Positions 24,054 through 36,204 are shown, numbered from the stretch's first letter. The stretch is DNA of 64,000 nt from Linnemannia hyalina (GCA_019671135.1 JAHRHY010000012.1:1178001-1242000); one strand, 5' to 3'. Made by a program: numbers and translations. The notes: generated by a model not told the origin, from the sequence alone.

Positions 24054-27000
24054 TTATCCACTGCAGGCAATACAATCATCACGGTTGTCAATAGAACAGG
24101 CCATCGCCGCCTCATTCGCCTCCTTGACCTCTTTCTCGCTCCTCTCAACACCATCATCACCGCCGGAACCAACAACACCGCCAAGAGCGGCAGCCTTGGT
24201 CGAATCAAGAGCAGAGGAATCGACTGTAAACTTGATGGCGTCAACAGCAGCCCTGGTCCTAAGATAATACATCCCGGTCTTGAGACCCTTCTTCCACCCA
24301 TAGAACGCCATGCTGGTCAACTTGCCATAGTTAACATCGGACATATGGATATTCAACGACTGCGACTGATCAATGAACGCGCCACGGTCGGCCGCCATAT
24401 CAATAATCGCCTTCTGGGGGATCTCCCACGTGGTCCGGTAGAGCAGCTTGAGGTCCTCGGGGAGGTGGGCGATCCGTTGGATGGATCCGTTCTCGGCCAT
24501 GATTCGATTCTTGAGGGCGTCATTCCAGAGTCCTCGTTCGACTAGGTCTTTCAACAGCCAGGGGTTAACGATCTGGAACTCTCCTGCTAGGACGCGACGG
24601 GTGTAGATGTTGGACGTGTAGGGCTCAAAACACTCGTTGTTGCCCAGGATCTGGGACGTCGATGCGGTGGGCATAGGTGCGACAAGGAGCGAGTTGCGAA
24701 CTCCGTGTTGGGCAATGCTAGCGCGGAGGGTAGTCCAGTCCCAGAGGTCCGTTGGGGTGACACCCCACATGTCGGGTTGCAGAATCCCCTTGGAGACGGG
24801 TGAGCCCTCATAGGTTGTGTAAGGGCCTTCCTCCTGAGCCAGTTCACACGATGTCTCAAGAGCAGCATGGTAAATGGTCTCAAAGATCTGGACGTTCAAC
24901 TTGCGGGCCGCGACAGAGTCAAAGGGCATCCGCATCTTGATGAACGCGTCAGCCAGACCCTGGACTCCCAGACCGACAGGACGATGGCGCATGTTCGAGT
25001 TGGCAGCTTCGGGGACAGGATAATAGTTGACATCGATGACCTTGTTCAGGTTCCTTGTTAGGACCTTGGTGATCTTGTGCAGCATCTTGAAGTCGTACGT
25101 GGTCTCGTTCTCGACAAAGGCAGGGAGCGAAAGACTGCCCAGGTTACAGACTGCAATCTCGTCGGGGCTCGAGTACTCAATAATTTCGGTGCATAGGTTG
25201 CTGCACTTGATGGTGCCCAGGTTCTGTTGATTCGACTTGCGGTTGCAGGCATCCTTGTAGAGCATGTAGGGGTTGCCCGTCTCGGTCTGTGCCTCCAGGA
25301 CCGCATACCACAGCTTCTGGGCCTTGATAGTCCGGCGTGCTCGACCCTCGCGTTCGTAGGTCGTGTAGAGTGTCTCAAACTTTTCACCCCAGACATCCTG
25401 AAGACCGGGCGCTTCGGCGGGGCAGAACAAGGACCAGTCACCGTCCTCCTCAATACGCTTCATGAACAGATCAGGGATCCAGAGGGCAAAGAACAGATCG
25501 CGAGCGCGGTTCTCTTCCTTGCCAGTGTTCTTGCGGAGGTCCAAGAAATCAAAGACATCGGCGTGCCAAGGCTCAAGATACATGGCGAATGCACCAGGAC
25601 GCTTGTTGCCACCTTGATCGACATAGCGGGCAGTGTTGTTGAAGACCCTGAGCATGGGGATGAGACCGTTCGAGTGCCCATTGGTGCCAGCAATATACGA
25701 CCCCGAGGCTCGGATGTTGTGGATGTTGAGGCCAATGCCGCCGGCGGTTTTGGAGATCATGGCACAGGTCTTGAGGGTGTCGTAAATCCCCTCGATCGAA
25801 TCATCCTTCATGGTTAGAAGAAAGCAGCTCGACATCTGAGGGCGAGGAGTACCGGCGTTGAAGAGGGTAGGAGAGCCGTGGGTGAAATACTTCTCAGACA
25901 TGTAGTTGTAAGTCTCGATAACGGCATCAATGTCCTCGCCATGGATTCCGACCGCGACACGCATGAGGAGGTGCTGGGGACGCTCTGCAATCTTGCCGTT
26001 GATCTTGAGGAGGTAAGAACGCTCGAGGGTCTTGAAACCAAAGTAATTGTAGTTGAAGTCGCGGTCGTAGACAATGACCGAGTCGAGTCGGTCGGCGTGG
26101 GCCATGATGGTTGAGTAGGTGGATTCGCCGATCATGGAACCGTGCTTGCCCGTCTTGGGGTTGATGTACTCGTAGAGGTCCTTGATGACATGTGAGAAGG
26201 CCTTCTTTGTTTCCTTGTGCAGGTTCGACACTGCGATGCGAGCAGCCAGGATCGCATAGTCCGGGTGCTTCACCGTCATGTATGCCGCCTATGGGAGGAT
26301 GGAAGAGCATGATTTGTGTCAGTCATCGTATGTTTGCTTGTTTATTATGGTGGCAAGTACAATCCACGAGTGATTAAACTTGGTGGCGCATTTCCGTGTT
26401 ACAAACAAACAAGTAAGACTTACAGTTTCGGCAGCCAGGTTGTCGAGTTCAATGGTACTGACACCGATGTACACACCAGAGATGACCTACATTAGACAAA
26501 GTTCAAAGAAGAGCATATCCATGTCAGTTGGATGCACTTGTATTGTCGATGGCTCGTTAGAGAGACTCCGTTTCATTGAATGACAGCAACAAAAAATGGC
26601 GAATTACCTTGTGAGTGACCTGTACAGGATCAATAAAGTTCATGTCGAGGCCATAGCACAGCTTTAGGATACGGGAAGTGATCTTGTCAAATGCAACCGG
26701 TTCTTTGCGGCCTTTCCGTGAAGGAGAGAATGAAAAATAAAGGCGTTAGTCGAGAGTATGAAGTTGGGTGTTTTTTTTTTTTTTGGTGTTTGTATTTTTC
26801 GGTATGAGAGAGAGGGGTGTTGATGTTGATTCAGCATGAGGCATTCGCAATGAGGTTGATTCCAAAAGTTGTGCATTCAGGACAAGAGGATTGAGAGGCT
26901 GTTTGCTTACCATCTTGAACGGTCAGGCAAAGCGAGTGTGAGGTAGAATATAGACGGCGAGAGGTGAGGTAGCGGGTGAGTGAGTGACAAATATTCAGTC

Positions 27001-27073
27001 AGAAGAATCGGATGCATCGGACATATGAAAGATTGCAAGAAGCTGGGCTTTTACCTCGCTTGTTGACAAACAT
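24054..27073 (-). CDS. RNR1: Ribonucleoside-diphosphate reductase large subunit
   Basis: Class Ia ribonucleotide reductase alpha subunit; reduces NDPs to dNDPs with the radical-bearing small subunit. Exons: 27073-27055, 26913-26911 (3 nt, inferred), 26711-26608, 26486-26424 and 26288-24054, giving 807 residues (human 792, yeast 888). The N-terminal ATP-cone begins [20 protein letters not shown]; the Asp codon needs the 3-nt microexon. Catalytic residues are Cys218 in MSSCFLL, the Asn-x-Cys-x-Glu triad in SNLCTEI and the second redox Cys in [10 protein letters not shown]. The C-terminal shuttle pair is CIAC two residues before the stop. FNAGTPRPQ and [18 protein letters not shown] are hallmark blocks. 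MluI-box motifs lie upstream. Confidence 0.96.
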
Positions 27074-28143
27074 GACTCTAGGTGGATTGTTGAGTAGGAG
27101 AGATGGATGTGAGTGTAGGTGTTGGTGTGAAGAAAGTGTGTAGGATACGAGAGGAGTGAAGAAGAAAAGAGAAAGGGGAAAAAAGCTTGCTTTTTATGGA
27201 TAAATGAAATGGACGTCACAGACGCGTCGGGTGTTGATTTTTCTCTCTTTCATAGAAAATAAATGAGCTGACAACAGAACGCGAGCATGGATAACTTAAC
27301 ACGGACTGTTTCTTCCTTCTCCTTCTTTCGAACCAGTCAACAGAAAACAATCGTTCGCATCATCCAAGGGTCACCATCTACCTCAACTTCCTTTCCCCAA
27401 ACCTCTCTGTAAACGACGAGTTTGGTTCAATTGGGACTAGGCAACATCCTTACTCTGCTTCTCAGCCTTCTTCCGCCGAGCCCTTGTCCGGAAAGACATG
27501 ATCCCTGCGATCTCTCTCCGAGACAGTTGCTGAGAGATAAGAATGTCACCCACAGTCTCAATCTGGTGCGTTCGGAGAAAGTGGGTGTGTGTGTGCGAGA
27601 GAGAAAAAGAACAAACAACTTTCCAAGGGCACGGCAAGGGCAACGAAGCGAAACAGTATTTGGTTCTTTGATATCACTTTGTTGTCTTATCCAGTCTGAC
27701 AGCTGATGGCTGTGGCGTGGTTTTCTGATGGTAAAGAAAATAACGATAGCAGTCAATTGACGGTGAATAAGCAACAGAAGGAAGGACGCGTCAAAGGAAT
27801 GGGACGTCAAAAAGACAGGGAACGTTTACTTAACCGTGGCGCGTCCAATTAATTATTTTTGGCAAAAATGAAAATTTTTACTGTGCTCGTCAAGCACAAT
27901 ACCTCCGTCTCTCAGTTGACGTCTCCGTTCTTCAGGCATTCTCAATTGACACTCTTAGGTTTCTTTAGCACTATCGGGCATTCGCTTCGCTGGGATCTGG
28001 GTTTCAATTCTTTTGTTCTTTTTTTTATTCTACAAAAAGCTGGGTAAGATACAAGGTGCCCTCCTCTTGAGGTATCTCCAAAAGAGGGGACTAAGGGAAT
28101 GGTTTAAGGAAGAGGTGGTGGCATTACAATAACAAAGAAACCT
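27074..28143. other. Intergenic: RNR1 promoter and 3' flank of the Gln-rich gene
   Basis: About 1.07 kb. Apart from the MluI-box motifs it holds no recognisable gene. Open frames at 27422-27810 on both strands overlap each other and look random. Confidence 0.45.
27222..27227. promoter_or_regulatory. MluI cell-cycle box (ACGCGT) upstream of RNR1
   Basis: ACGCGT lies about 150 bp before the RNR1 start codon, next to a GACGTCA. In ascomycete yeasts MBF binds this hexamer to drive RNR1 at G1/S. A second copy is at 27786-27791. The motif is palindromic and occurs elsewhere in the window, so only its position makes it notable. Confidence 0.45.
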
Positions 28144-29925
28144 CTATACTGTCTCGCGGGTTGAGGAGGCAGCGTTGTAGAAGCACTCTTGAAAGATATC
28201 CTGTATCCGTTCGCCTGACTGCTCTCTTAAGGTTTCTGCGATCGACATAGTTCCAAAGACGTTGGGGTTGAGTCGTGGCTTGGTCCGCTTCGACTGCTTG
28301 GGTACTCCTGGCTCTGGTGCTGATGTGAGCACTACATCCATATCTTCCTGATCCACACTGCTGGTCTCCATGCTCATCGGACTAGGACGGGAGGAGGGCG
28401 TGGGAAAGGATGCAGCATTGGTGCTCACGTTGAAAGAATCAACACTGCCCATGTCTTGATCCTGGTCCTGTTCAGCCATATTACTCCTACTGGGAGCAAA
28501 AAGATGAGATGATGCCGCGTCGACCCCTTGATTGGCTCTGGAAGTCGTGATGGGAACAAACTGCTGGACCGAGCTCTGCATAGAAAAAGGCCGCAATGCT
28601 GTCTGTGACTCGGATCGGGATGGGCTTCCTGCTGATAAGGACATGGACTGGAAACCTTGAGGTGAATCAGAGGACATCATCGATGGATTAATCCGTTGTT
28701 CGCTATCGTTCTCATCCTGGCGGTTTCTATTGTTCCTTTCATTGTCGTCCCCATCCTCGTCGTCGTTGCTGTCATCGTTTTCGTTGTTATTAATGTTGTT
28801 GTTGCTGTTATCCTGATCTTGCCAGGCAGCCTTGCGCTTCATCTTCCGAGAGCTATCCGCGAATCTCTCAGAAGCGGGTGTTAAAGGCGAAGCGCGATTG
28901 GCCAACGGGATTGTATCCCGGGCTTCTCTGGAGTTCCCTGGGTGATAGGCCGGGTGAGGGTGATGGCGAGGATCATGAGGGTAGGAGTGAGACTGGTAGT
29001 ATTGATGATGGACGGGCTCGTCCTGGGCATTTGATCCGATCCCGTCTCCGTGTCCGTGTCCGTGTTGGTGTTGGTGTTGGTGAAAAGAGGTGGCCCGAGC
29101 TTGATCAATCGACGCCGCAGAGGAGTACGTGGACGACAGGTATGCGTGTAGGGCTGTGGTGGTACCAGGCATGGTCGACAGCGACGACGAGGAAGAAGAA
29201 GTAGACAAGGAAGAGGAGGAAGGAGCAAGAGTTCTTGCTTGGAGTTGTGGTGATGACGAAGGTGGAGAGGGTGTAGGAGAGTAGGTGGATGATGTCTGAA
29301 TAGACCGCCAGTGGGGTCCTACTGCGTGGCGATTGAGCTTGGCATTGTTGATCAGGCGGTACTGGTGCGGGTTGTCGAGTAAGATGGTACTGTCGCTGCA
29401 GGACGTGGTGATAGCAGGTCCAAACGTCGGGTACCAGGGTCTAGTAGTGCTCCCGGGCATGGACTGCAGTCGCTGCATCAATTGAAGCTGCTGGAGGTAG
29501 AGTTGTTGTTGCTTCTGGTTCTCGTTGAACTGTTGGAGGGCCCGCTGGTGTTCGGACTGGGTATTATTGTGGGCAGCTGCATGGTCGAGCATCGATCCAG
29601 GATATGAACTGGTTGCAACCTGTTGCTGTTGTTCTTGTTGCTGCTGTTGCTGTTGTAACAACAAGGCCTGCTGCTCCTGTTGGTATTGCTGTTGTTGCTG
29701 TAACTGCTGTAGTTCCTGCTGTTGCTGTAAGAGTAACTGTTGCTGCTGTTGGTGTTGGTAGTCTTGGTCAAGGTCCGGTCTGGACAGGGCGACGAGGAGG
29801 GAGGAGTGCATTCCTTGCTGCATGGGATGGGGAGGGATCGGACTACTGGCATCCTGCTGGCGCTTGACGGAGGACCATTGGGCACCGACGGTCCGCCTCC
29901 ATCCTGAGGAAGGATGGGAGGTCAT
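28144..29925 (-). CDS. Gln/Ser-rich low-complexity protein of unknown function
   Basis: A single uninterrupted 593-residue frame. Residues about 55-165 are glutamine runs (poly-Gln with Leu, coiled-coil prone). A less biased block follows (SMPGSTTRPWYPTFGPAITT, then DNPHQYRLINNAKLNRH). The middle is Ser/Pro/His-rich with an acidic Asn/Asp run. The end is the most protein-like part: KRTKPRLNPNVFGTMSIAET, then REQSGERIQDIFQECFYNAA. I recognise no domain. Poly-Gln plus disorder is common in fungal transcriptional regulators, but nothing here shows DNA binding. Its start context is good and codon bias supports a real gene. Neighbours RNR1 and PCM1 give no functional clue. Confidence 0.7.
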   Translation of the reverse strand: MTSHPSSGWRRTVGAQWSSVKRQQDASSPIPPHPMQQGMHSSLLVALSRPDLDQDYQHQQQQQLLLQQQQELQQLQQQQQYQQEQQALLLQQQQQQQEQQQQVATSSYPGSMLDHAAAHNNTQSEHQRALQQFNENQKQQQLYLQQLQLMQRLQSMPGSTTRPWYPTFGPAITTSCSDSTILLDNPHQYRLINNAKLNRHAVGPHWRSIQTSSTYSPTPSPPSSSPQLQARTLAPSSSSLSTSSSSSSLSTMPGTTTALHAYLSSTYSSAASIDQARATSFHQHQHQHGHGHGDGIGSNAQDEPVHHQYYQSHSYPHDPRHHPHPAYHPGNSREARDTIPLANRASPLTPASERFADSSRKMKRKAAWQDQDNSNNNINNNENDDSNDDEDGDDNERNNRNRQDENDSEQRINPSMMSSDSPQGFQSMSLSAGSPSRSESQTALRPFSMQSSVQQFVPITTSRANQGVDAASSHLFAPSRSNMAEQDQDQDMGSVDSFNVSTNAASFPTPSSRPSPMSMETSSVDQEDMDVVLTSAPEPGVPKQSKRTKPRLNPNVFGTMSIAETLREQSGERIQDIFQECFYNAASSTRETV

Positions 29926-30230
29926 GATGGCAAGCCAGGCAAGAGAGAAGGTGAGAGGGGGAGGGTAGCAGAGTAGAGCAAGGGAAGGTGTTCTCTTAGT
30001 GGCACCGAGGAAGAGGGGGAGGAAGGAGAATACGATAGAGAAGGAGGGAGCGAGAGAGCCCTGTTTGTTTTGGTATCGATTGTGCGTCCGTGAAGGTTAG
30101 GAGAGGAAAAACGAAGAGTAGAGTGGCGAGAGAAGAAGGGGGATATGAATGGAGTGACTGAGAGAAAGAACGAAGTTGGCGGGAAAAGGAATGAGGGGAA
30201 GGAAACGATTATTGAAAGGAGTATGTAAAG

Positions 30231-30300
30231 AAGGGAGGAAGGAAGGAAGGAAGGAAGGGAGGAAGGAAGAGGGAGGGAGGAAGGAAGAGGGGTTAAAGGC

Positions 30301-30332
<32 letters not shown>
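30231..30332. repeat. GGAA-type and GA microsatellites
   Basis: GGAA/GGGA units run from about 30231 to 30290, and an uninterrupted GA run from about 30305 to 30332. They would lie in the 5' leader or promoter of the Gln-rich gene on the minus strand, where they read as pyrimidine tracts. Confidence 0.8.
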
Positions 30333-30335
<3 letters not shown>

Positions 30336-31650
30336 ACAAATAGCTTTGAAGGTGTGGGGTTGGATCGTCTTTGTTCTTTATTCAATTGCTCGCAAAAGAC
30401 ACGCACTCAGCACTCAACGACAGAACTGTCAAGTAAACAAACTTTACTGTTGCTGTTGCTCATCTATCCTCCTCTCTCCCTCCTCCTTCCTCTGCTCGTC
30501 TATGAACAAACAGGAGTACAAACAATTGGAAGCAAGTTGGCTCTCTCTAGGCTTTCTCTCTTCCTGTCCCTCTGTCTACAGCATCCATCTTTCTAGACCC
30601 CTTCCTTCCTCCACTTGCTCCATCTCAACCATCGCCCTGCCTTGGTTGGTGCGATGGATGGCTCACTCACTCGGTCACTTATGTATTTCATTCACACCCT
30701 ACATATCCAACCTTGATAGAGTTATTTTGCCTCGGCTCTCTCTCTCGCTTTTCCTTTTTCTCTCTCTCTTGTTTGTACTCACACATGAGTACCCACAGGC
30801 ACTCTCATCGATGTGTATCCATGGGCACAATTCGTCGGTGTGACCTACCCACCCACCCATCTTTCTTTTTTTTTTTTTTTGCCTTTGTGTTTCTCCCCCT
30901 GTCCTTTGTTCGCTAGTTCTCTTGCGTCTTCGACCCCTTAGACGAGAACATACCACCCACATGCATGAGCCCCTCCCTCCTTGATTTCGAATGTTTGTCC
31001 GAACGACGTCAAGGGATAGGATGAGGAAGGGTTACCCGCATACCCGCAAGGATGCACACGAATTCTTCTCATTCAGTTCCTCCGTCCGCTCTCAGGTTCC
31101 TATCAACCTTCCTGACCTATCCTTCAAGCATGCCTTTCTACACGTGATGTCTTCCTCCAAAGGACAAGCGATCGAAACATCATCCATGTCGTCTTCCGTT
31201 CGGCTACGCGCTTCGCCAGCACAAAGCGCGTAGCCTTCATGGCATGTTGGGAAGAGAGGAGAAAGACAAACCTCAAAACTCCCATGGTTGTTTTCTGTCG
31301 TTGCCTTTGTCGCGGTTACCAGTTGTTCAATTGATGAAGATGCGCATACACGGGGTGTCATATATCTGCAAGAGTAGACTCACCATACACCAAGACTGTC
31401 ACCCTCCCGAAACATTGTAGTGTGGCAGTCTTTGCTTGTTCAAAGGTCCATGATAGAAGTAAAGGGCTTCGGAAGTGTGACGTGGGACACACACGAGTAT
31501 CGATTAGTAACGGAAAAGTGTAATAAAATGCAATAAATAAACCAGGAACGAGGTGTGGCATGGGTCAGAGATGGGGTTCAATCGAAGAGAAAAGGAGTAA
31601 GCAGCAGGCTGTTTACATGGCCCTGGCACCACAACGCGACTTTCTTAGTG

Positions 31651-31658
31651 TATAAATA
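31651..31658 (+). promoter_or_regulatory. TATA box upstream of PCM1
   Basis: TATAAATA lies 106 bp before the PCM1 ATG and is a full match to the TATA consensus. The spacing allows a 5' leader of about 75 bases. Confidence 0.6.
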
Positions 31659-31756
31659 GCCATGATGACGGCTCTTCACTTTTTTTTTCATTTCCTCTGA
31701 ATATTTAACTTTTTTTCTCAACCCAACTCATCTTTTTCTTCTTTTTTATTCCGACA

Positions 31757-34470
31757 ATGCTTCTCTCTGAACAAAAACCCATCTCCATCAAAATGGCCTC
31801 CGTCAACGTCGAAAACCTCAGCGCCCTCTCCGCCAAGCACCCCAAGCCTGCCAACACCTTCACTTACGGAACCGCTGGTTTCCGCATGAAGTAAGTCCTC
31901 CCACTTCTTTTCTTTTTTTTGCTCATGTTTTTTTTCTTCTTCTTCTTCTCAGGACACATGCAACTTGGCTGACTGATGGAGACAGGCGTGGAAAGAAAGA
32001 AAGAAAGAAGAAAGAATGAAAGGAAGGAAGAAAGAAAGAAAAGTGATCAACAGACAGGAATGACCGACGTCGTGTCAGACAACAAGCAGACAAGCCAGAC
32101 GATACGTTATACACGAACAGCAGCAACAGCAACAACAAGGGCGAAAAAGTGCGTCAGAGAGCAAGGACACGCTGCTGGAGTTGACTCTATAGGAAAAAAG
32201 GAAGAAAAGCGCCAACAAAGTCACGAAAGCTAAGGGGTCACCCAGACAGACAGACGGACGGATGGAAGGAGAAGGGGCAGGACAGGGCAGGAGAGCACAG
32301 GCCGGCATGTCATCGTTCAGGGGCGAGAAGATACAAGCATGATCTGCCGATTTCTGTTATCTCACGCCCATCCTTGCTTCCAATTCCCACACTCACCCAA
32401 CCAATATATGAACGTGTTCGTATCTTCTCTTCGTGTTCATTTTCGTGCGTCGCTAGTGCTGACCTTCTCGACTCGGTCATCTTCCGCACCGGTATCTTGG
32501 CCGCCCTTCGCTCCAAGAAGCTCGATGGCAAGGTCATTGGATGCATGATCACCGCTTCCCACAACCCCGCCGCTGTAAGTCTCTGCCCCGCCACGCTCTG
32601 TTTTTCTTTTTCCTTAGTTCGTTCAAATGATGATAAGAGGAGGAATTGTAATCAATGAACAATCAAAACTGAGCGATGATCCCCTTACGTTTATCAACAC
32701 TTCTAGGACAATGGTGTCAAGCTGGTTGACCCTATGGGAGAGATGCTCGAGGGATCCTGGGAGGCTCATGCGACCGCTCTGTCCAACGCCCAGTCGGACG
32801 AGCAGTTGGTCGATTACATCCACTCCATGGTCAGCTCCTTAAAGATCGACCTCACTAAGCCCGCCAACGTCATCATTGGACGCGACACTCGCCCCAGTGG
32901 AGTGGCTCTTGTCAATGCCTTTGTTGACGGTCTCAAGGTCCTCGACGCAAAGTCGACCGACTACGGCATCTTGACCACCCCTCAGCTCCACTACATCACC
33001 CGCTGCCTCAACACCGCCGGCACCCCCGAGGCCTACGGCGAGCCCAGCGCTGAGGGCTACTACAAGAAGTTAGCTGCTGCCTTCAAGACCCTTGTCGATG
33101 GCAAGACCAAGCTGTCGCCCTTGACTCTGGATTGTGCCAACGGTGTTGGTGCTCCCAAGTTCCAAGAGTTCTTGCCTTACTTGGGCGACTCCTTGTCTGT
33201 CAAGATTGTCAACGATGATATCGATAATCCTTCCAAGCTCAACCTCAACGTACGTGATATCTTCGTCTACTTTTGGAGGTTGAAAAGCTCAATGTTTTGT
33301 TGCCTTGCGAACGTAAGCTAACAATTGTGCTCTTTTCTGTATTATTAGTCTGGAGCTGACTATGTCAAGACCGGCCAGAGAGCCCCTGTCGGCCTCAAGT
33401 TGACCTCCCAGGATCGTTGCGCTTCCTTTGACGGTGATGCTGACCGCATCGTCTACTACTACCAGGATGAGGGTAAGACCGCTTGTTGCCATCGTTTCTC
33501 TCTTACATGCAACTGGAACGATTCCGAAGACTTTTCATCGTCCATGGATTGCTAACTGAACGATACTCACTTCAAATTAATAGATAACACCTTCAAGTTG
33601 TTGGATGGTGATAAGATTGCCGGTCTCGCTGCCATGTTCATTATCGACCTTGTCAAGGCTGCCGGTATTGACAGCATCAAAGTCGGTGTTGTCCAGACTG
33701 CATACGCTAACGGAGCCTCGACCCAGTACCTCCGCAACACCTTGGTAAGTTAATTGCTACATGTACCTGGCTATCTTCGGCTGTCTTATCGATGTGTGTG
33801 TGTGTGTGTGTGTGTGGCAAAAATGAAAATGTCTAATGTGTCCTGGGATACTTTATATTATATTTAGAACGTTCCTGTCTCATGCGTCCCCACCGGAGTG
33901 AAGCACTTGCATCATGAGGCTTTGAAGTACGATGTCGGAGTTTACTTTGAGGCCAACGGACACGGCACCGTCGTCTTTAGCCCCTCGGCTCTCAAGACCA
34001 TCTACTCGGCCGAGGGCTCGTCCCCTGCCCAGGCTGTTGCCATCCGATCCCTCCGCGCCCTCTCCGAAGTCATCAACCAGACCGTCGGCGATGCCTTCTC
34101 GGACCTCCTCCTCGTCGAGACCATCTTGACCCAGCGTCAGTGGTCCCCCAAGGTCTGGGACCAGGCCTACACCGACCTCCCCAACCGTCTTGTCAAGGTT
34201 GTTGTCCAGGACCGCTCCATCTTCAAGACTGTCGACGCTGAGCGCAAGCTTGTTGAGCCTGCTGGACTCCAGGATGCTATTGATGCTATTGTGCTCAAAT
34301 TCAGGGACGGACGTTCGTTTGTGCGTCCCTCCGGAACTGAGGATGTTGTCCGTGTCTATGCCGAGGCAGCTACTCGCTCCGAGACCGATGAGCTCGCCCA
34401 CAGGATCGGTGGCTTGGTCTTTGACTTTAACTCGCAAGGCTCTGGACTTCGTCCCCGCGAGTTCATCTAA
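31757..34470 (+). CDS. PCM1: Phosphoacetylglucosamine mutase
   Basis: Converts GlcNAc-6-phosphate to GlcNAc-1-phosphate on the way to UDP-GlcNAc, needed for chitin, N-glycans and GPI anchors (yeast Pcm1, human AGM1/PGM3). Six exons: 31757-31890, 32457-32574, 32707-33249, 33349-33472, 33584-33744 and 33868-34470, giving 560 residues (yeast 557, human 542). [10 protein letters not shown] opens the fold. The phosphoserine loop is [19 protein letters not shown] with Ser ~79, the metal loop is [12 protein letters not shown], and the sugar loop includes GRDTRPSG. The C-terminal phosphate-binding loop is [18 protein letters not shown] second in-frame ATG at codon 13 could also serve as the start. 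Intron 1 is long (566 bp) and intron 5 has a TG repeat. Confidence 0.96.
33793..33816. repeat. TG dinucleotide microsatellite in a PCM1 intron
   Basis: About twelve TG units inside PCM1 intron 5. It has no visible effect on the splice sites. Confidence 0.85.
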
Positions 34471-34877
34471 ACAGCGCTTTTCAAGCAACCCACCACCACA
34501 ACTTTACCACTACCCCACTGCCACACCTCCCAAACTCCCTCTTTGTAGAATAGACCGACGATATCAATGCTTCTTTATCGACTTGTGCTTTGCTTTCCTT
34601 GCCAACATCCATACTGTTGTTGGTTGAGCAACATTCCGAGAAACAAGTAGCATGCCCAATAAACCCCAAATAATTGCTTGTATCCTCTTGTCATGCTACG
34701 GCGTAATTTTTGATATGTTTTATTCAACGACGACTGTTGTCCTTGTTCGTGTTTTGTATCAATCATCCCCATGCAGCGCTCTTGTTTGATCGTGTTCAAC
34801 AAACAAGTAAGGAAGCCCTTTACGACATCTTTCCTAGTTGTGTATTTGGCTGTTTGTTGTCGTGATCCCGTTATTCT
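34471..34877. other. Convergent 3' ends of PCM1 and PRE4
   Basis: A 407-bp tail-to-tail gap holding 3' untranslated sequence. No gene was seen. Confidence 0.5.
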
Positions 34878-36204
34878 TTAAGCACCATAGCCACGAATCT
34901 TCTCGGCAAAGGCCCATTCCGTTTCGACTGACATGGGCTCCGAGATCTTTACGCCCTCTGCCGAGATCGTTGCCAATTGGAACTAAGCACCAGCCAAAAA
35001 AAAAAAGACGATTAGTTTTCAAGAACAAGTACCCAGTTATCAGATCCTCCAATGTTCCTAACTATCCTCAATGGTAAGGTAGAGACATAGTTACCTTGTT
35101 CATGCTCCTGGCGTCTCTGTAGAAGAGGACCTTCATACACTTCTTCAAGATCTGTGTTGCGTCCTCCTCGGTGATGTTTTCCTCGCCGCCACGGTTCTCA
35201 ATCTCCTTGCGCAAGATGGGCTGGGCCAAGTGCGAGCCGAATCCAGTCGCGATCGAAGGTGACTGGTAAGGTGTTCCCTTCAAATCAATTGCTCCCAGAA
35301 AGCTATTAGACACATATTTGTAGAATGGCGAGATCAGTATAGTGGTTTCAGAAGCAAGAGTTCTAGATATAATAAACAATAAGAAGACGAAAAAGCAAAG
35401 TCGATGAAAAAAGCCTACCCTTCGCCCTTGTGGACGCCTCCGAGGACAAAGGTGTTCCAGAGAGGGTTCATCTTTGAACGACGGTTGTACATGACGCGCC
35501 ACAAGTATTCGTAAATGTTGGGAGTCGCTAACGTGTGGCCATCATCTGCGTTGTATTCCTTGATCCTAATTGCAACAATTCGAACAAATAACAATGTAAG
35601 GTTAGAAAGAACTCGTCTAGTGTTGCATGCGTGCACCGTAAATGTTCTCCCGAATGACAATCGCTCGCGGGTTTTACTCAAAAAGCTTACATCTGGGAGT
35701 CGAGGAGGTGCTTGACGTATTGGTAGTCGGACATGTCGCCAGAGGCGCCGAGGACTGTAAAGTCGGCGACCTGGTGCAAACGCTCGACGTCGCGGAAGCG
35801 GGCCAAAGATCCGTACGAGGCCAAGTTGTCTGCTGCCATCATGACTCCGCCCTTGTACTTGATTCCCAATACCGACGTTCCTGTCACCACTGGCTGCCTA
35901 TTCGGATACGAGTAATGAATGAAAATATATGTTAGCATGTAGATTCTAATATAGATATCGCATTGCTTTGCTGGGCCATCGACGTGGTGAACTCTTTTGA
36001 AACAGAGCGACAGCGGCGAGAAAGCGAAGAGTAAAGAAAGACATACTGGGTATGGGATGTAGGGTGTCCGCCGGCATGACCGAATCCAGCAATTTCGCGG
36101 ACGCTGTGGGGGACGGTGCCGCTGTTGGATGCGACGGGGTAGGTGTTGTAGCTGTCAACGTCCTCTGAGCGGGGGTTACCCCAGTTTGTTGGGAAGTGGT
36201 CCAT
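34878..36204 (-). CDS. PRE4: 20S proteasome subunit beta-7 (PRE4/PSMB4)
   Basis: Non-catalytic beta subunit of the 20S core particle, in nucleus and cytosol. Five exons: 36204-36047, 35897-35691, 35565-35419, 35302-35095 and 34982-34878, giving 274 residues (yeast Pre4: 266). An N-terminal propeptide of about 55 residues (MDHFPTNWGNPRSEDV) precedes the beta fold at PVVTGTSVLGIKYKGGVMMA. Blocks typical of PSMB4 are MAADNLASYGSLARF, VADFTVLGASGDMSDYQYV, YEYLWRVMYNRRSKMNPLWN and ATGFGSHLAQPILR. The catalytic Thr/Lys arrangement of active beta subunits is not expected in this family. It starts beside a TGACGTCA motif about 300 bp upstream. Confidence 0.96.

Larger units (their letters stand above)
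29926..31756. other. Divergent intergenic region with purine repeats
   Basis: 1.8 kb between the Gln-rich gene and PCM1. The left half is strongly purine-biased on the + strand and includes GGAA and GA microsatellites (30231-30332). The rest shows no gene. A TATA box for PCM1 sits at its right end. Confidence 0.5.
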
